64,000 nucleotides of DNA from positions 124,001 through 188,000 of the forward strand of contig JAFAYI010000024.1 of the NCBI GenBank assembly GCA_019240475.1. Reading direction: 5' to 3'. A program made the translations under genes and the position numbers. Shown here in pieces: positions 62,447 to 64,000 of the stretch. The stretch comes from Acidobacteriaceae bacterium. GTDB taxonomy: Bacteria > Acidobacteriota > Terriglobia > Bryobacterales > Bryobacteraceae. Within the stretch, counting starts at the first letter, position 1. Each line of letters begins with the position of its first letter. The notes beneath the pieces are model-generated. The model worked only from the letters and a program-made list of their open reading frames with translations. It searched no databases and was not told the origin of the DNA.

Positions 62447-64000
62447 TTATTGACTCAATTGCAAAAGTAATTGCTGCGCTGGTTTGAAGCCCGGCGCGGC
62501 CTCTAGAGCGACCAGAACTTCATCTTTCGCTTCATTCGTGCGATGCGCCGCGCTCAACGCTCGCGCTAACTGGTAGTGGGATTCGGCTTTATCTTCCGGC
62601 TGGAGCGCCACCACCGCCCGATATTCGCGCACCGCTCCCGCCGCATTCCGCGCGTCGAGCAAAATCTCGCCCAGCCTGCGATGCGCCTCTTCGTCTTCCG
62701 GATAGATGTAATTCAATTTCCTTAGCGTAACTTCAGCCTGGCTGACTTTGCCGCCTTCCTGTTCCAAGCGCGCCAGCTTGTTTAAAGCCTCAACACTTGC
62801 TCCGCCCGCGTCGCGATACCTCTCCAGTTCGCCCATCGCGGCTGCTTTGTTGTTCTTGCGGATATATGCGCCGGCTATCAATTCGTAGGCGTTGCCTTCG
62901 CCCACATAGTCGGGATAGAAATCGCGGACCGCCAGCCCTTCGCGCAGCGCATCGTCTTGCTTGCCATGCTGAAGATCCTCCTGCGCGGCTTTCATCCCTC
63001 GTTTCCAATCTTCCAGGCGCGCGACTGTTTTGCCTGTTTTCCCATCAAGCCATGCCGCGAAATCTTTGTCGAACGATGCCGCGGATTCGTGCAGGTTATC
63101 TTGAATCGCCTCTGCCGTGCTCTTCCGCGCCGCGTAGGAATGAATCATTCCAAGCAGAGCATCGTCGCCCCAACGCTGCGCGATGTAGTCGCACATCTTA
63201 CCGGCCTCGAAGTACGACACCATCACTTGGTTTGGATAGTTCGGGCGCACGAATCCGCGGTCCAGCTCCGAAACGGGCAGCAGCTTCTTTTCTTCGAGCG
63301 CCGCCACGATCTGAGGCGTCATGCGATCTCCCCAATCCGGCGAAGCCGCGCCCTCTTCGTGAACCGCCAGTCCCTCGGTGAACCAACGCGGCACCAGGTG
63401 ATGCGTCGCCGTCAACACATAAACGTGGCTCAGCTCATGCCACATGGTGCTCGCCCAATTGAATTCGCCGGGCGGACGCGCCGAAGGGCTGTCCATTGTC
63501 ACCACCATTCCAAACGTGACGCCCAGAAATCCGCCTTGTCCCGGTAATCCGAATGTTCGCACCGCGAAATCGTCGTGGTTCGGAAACACTTCCAACCTCA
63601 CCGCGCCGGGCAGCGTCATTTTGTATTTGCGTTGATATGTCGCCACCGCTCTTTGCAGCTCCGGCTCGATATACGGCCGCAAGAGCGCCGCTTCTTTCTT
63701 GTTCAGCACCAACTCGGTGGCAGGCGTCCGGAAGGTCTCGTAATCTTTCATTGAGTCGAGCAGCCGCAGCGAATTGACAGTTTCGGCATCTCGATAATGG
63801 GCGTCGAAACAACGTTCGAGCTGCTGCCGCGCTTCCCCTTCCATCCCGAGCCGCATCAGGTTCACGCCCAACTGCGATCTCGCTGCCCAAAGCTCGGCGT
63901 TTAGGTCCAATGCCTTGCGATACCACGCAGTCGCTTCTTCGTACCTGCGATTGATCACGAAAAAATGAGCGCCTGTCGCGTATGCTTCGCCGTAAGCCGG
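62447..64000 (-). CDS. TPR and gluzincin-type metalloprotease protein, 5' end outside the window
   Basis: The frame is open to the right edge, so at least 517 residues are seen and the N-terminus is missing. TPR units lie at both ends (Y-E-E-A-T-A-W-Y-R-K-A-L-D-L-N and A-A-G-A-V-R-E-Y-R-A-V-V-A-L-Q). The core is a peptidase MA-like domain with W-H-E-L-S-H-V-Y-V-L, giving the H-E-x-x-H zinc site, and a downstream E-G-L-A-V-H-E-E that supplies the third ligand, as in gluzincins. It is the first gene of the MoxR cluster seen and may process or regulate a partner of it. Confidence 0.88.
   Translation of the reverse strand, partial: PAYGEAYATGAHFFVINRRYEEATAWYRKALDLNAELWAARSQLGVNLMRLGMEGEARQQLERCFDAHYRDAETVNSLRLLDSMKDYETFRTPATELVLNKKEAALLRPYIEPELQRAVATYQRKYKMTLPGAVRLEVFPNHDDFAVRTFGLPGQGGFLGVTFGMVVTMDSPSARPPGEFNWASTMWHELSHVYVLTATHHLVPRWFTEGLAVHEEGAASPDWGDRMTPQIVAALEEKKLLPVSELDRGFVRPNYPNQVMVSYFEAGKMCDYIAQRWGDDALLGMIHSYAARKSTAEAIQDNLHESAASFDKDFAAWLDGKTGKTVARLEDWKRGMKAAQEDLQHGKQDDALREGLAVRDFYPDYVGEGNAYELIAGAYIRKNNKAAAMGELERYRDAGGASVEALNKLARLEQEGGKVSQAEVTLRKLNYIYPEDEEAHRRLGEILLDARNAAGAVREYRAVVALQPEDKAESHYQLARALSAAHRTNEAKDEVLVALEAAPGFKPAQQLLLQLSQ

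Noticed and set aside
1..64000. CRISPR arrays, transposases, prophage genes
   Set aside because: No regularly spaced repeats, no transposase frames or terminal inverted repeats of the insertion-sequence type, and no phage structural genes were seen.

Overview
The window is high-GC bacterial chromosome from a member of the Acidobacteriota, most probably close to the Solibacter/Bryobacter group. This is inferred from gene content: five very large Oar-type TonB-dependent receptors with an N-terminal carboxypeptidase-regulatory-like domain, a lexA-led gene group, several acidobacterial-style hypothetical families (the KSTGP protein, the H-x-T-Y-G-C-A-V-C-C protein), and a sigma / anti-sigma / LiaF-like cassette. 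Both ends of the window cut genes.

Layout. 0-2.8 kb (+): end of a sugar epimerase, pgeF, an OsmC-family peroxidase, a DUF4159 protein and a small exported protein. 2.8-10.7 kb: an exported M28 carboxypeptidase (-), TonB receptor 1 (+) and an exported S9 peptidase (+), which reads as a peptide-scavenging group. 10.7-17.2 kb (-): a two-component system, an acyltransferase, a LolA-like protein, a small membrane protein, lexA and two unknown exported or membrane proteins. 17.3-20.5 kb (+): a KSTGP-type protein, a TlpA-like thioredoxin and a glycosidase-like secreted protein. 20.5-35.5 kb (-): a tiny metallothionein-like gene followed by four TonB receptors in tandem. 35.8-40.1 kb (+): a decaying accessory stretch with a frameshifted secreted protein and a tandem duplication whose second copy is broken.

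40.1-46.6 kb holds the housekeeping sigma factor rpoD (-), nrdR (-) and, on the + strand, an ECF sigma / anti-sigma / B-box / LiaF-like / DUF4097 cassette with overlapping start and stop codons. A tRNA-Val(UAC) follows. 46.7-49.8 kb is a sparse region with gene relics (a matrixin-like tail and a deleted ECF sigma factor), two unknown exported proteins and one CxxCH protein. From 49.8 kb to the end everything is on the - strand: recR, ybaB, dnaX and the 4.5S SRP RNA; a YhaM-like exoribonuclease and a SurA-like chaperone; then DUF4175, BatA/VWA, DUF58, MoxR ATPase and a TPR/zinc-protease protein, the typical MoxR-VWA envelope cluster.

The two best candidates for systems worth study are the ECF sigma / anti-sigma / B-box / LiaF-like / DUF4097 cassette (42.7-46.6 kb) and the protease-MoxR-DUF58-BatA-DUF4175-SurA run (53.8-64 kb). 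No CRISPR array, prophage, transposase or replication origin was seen.
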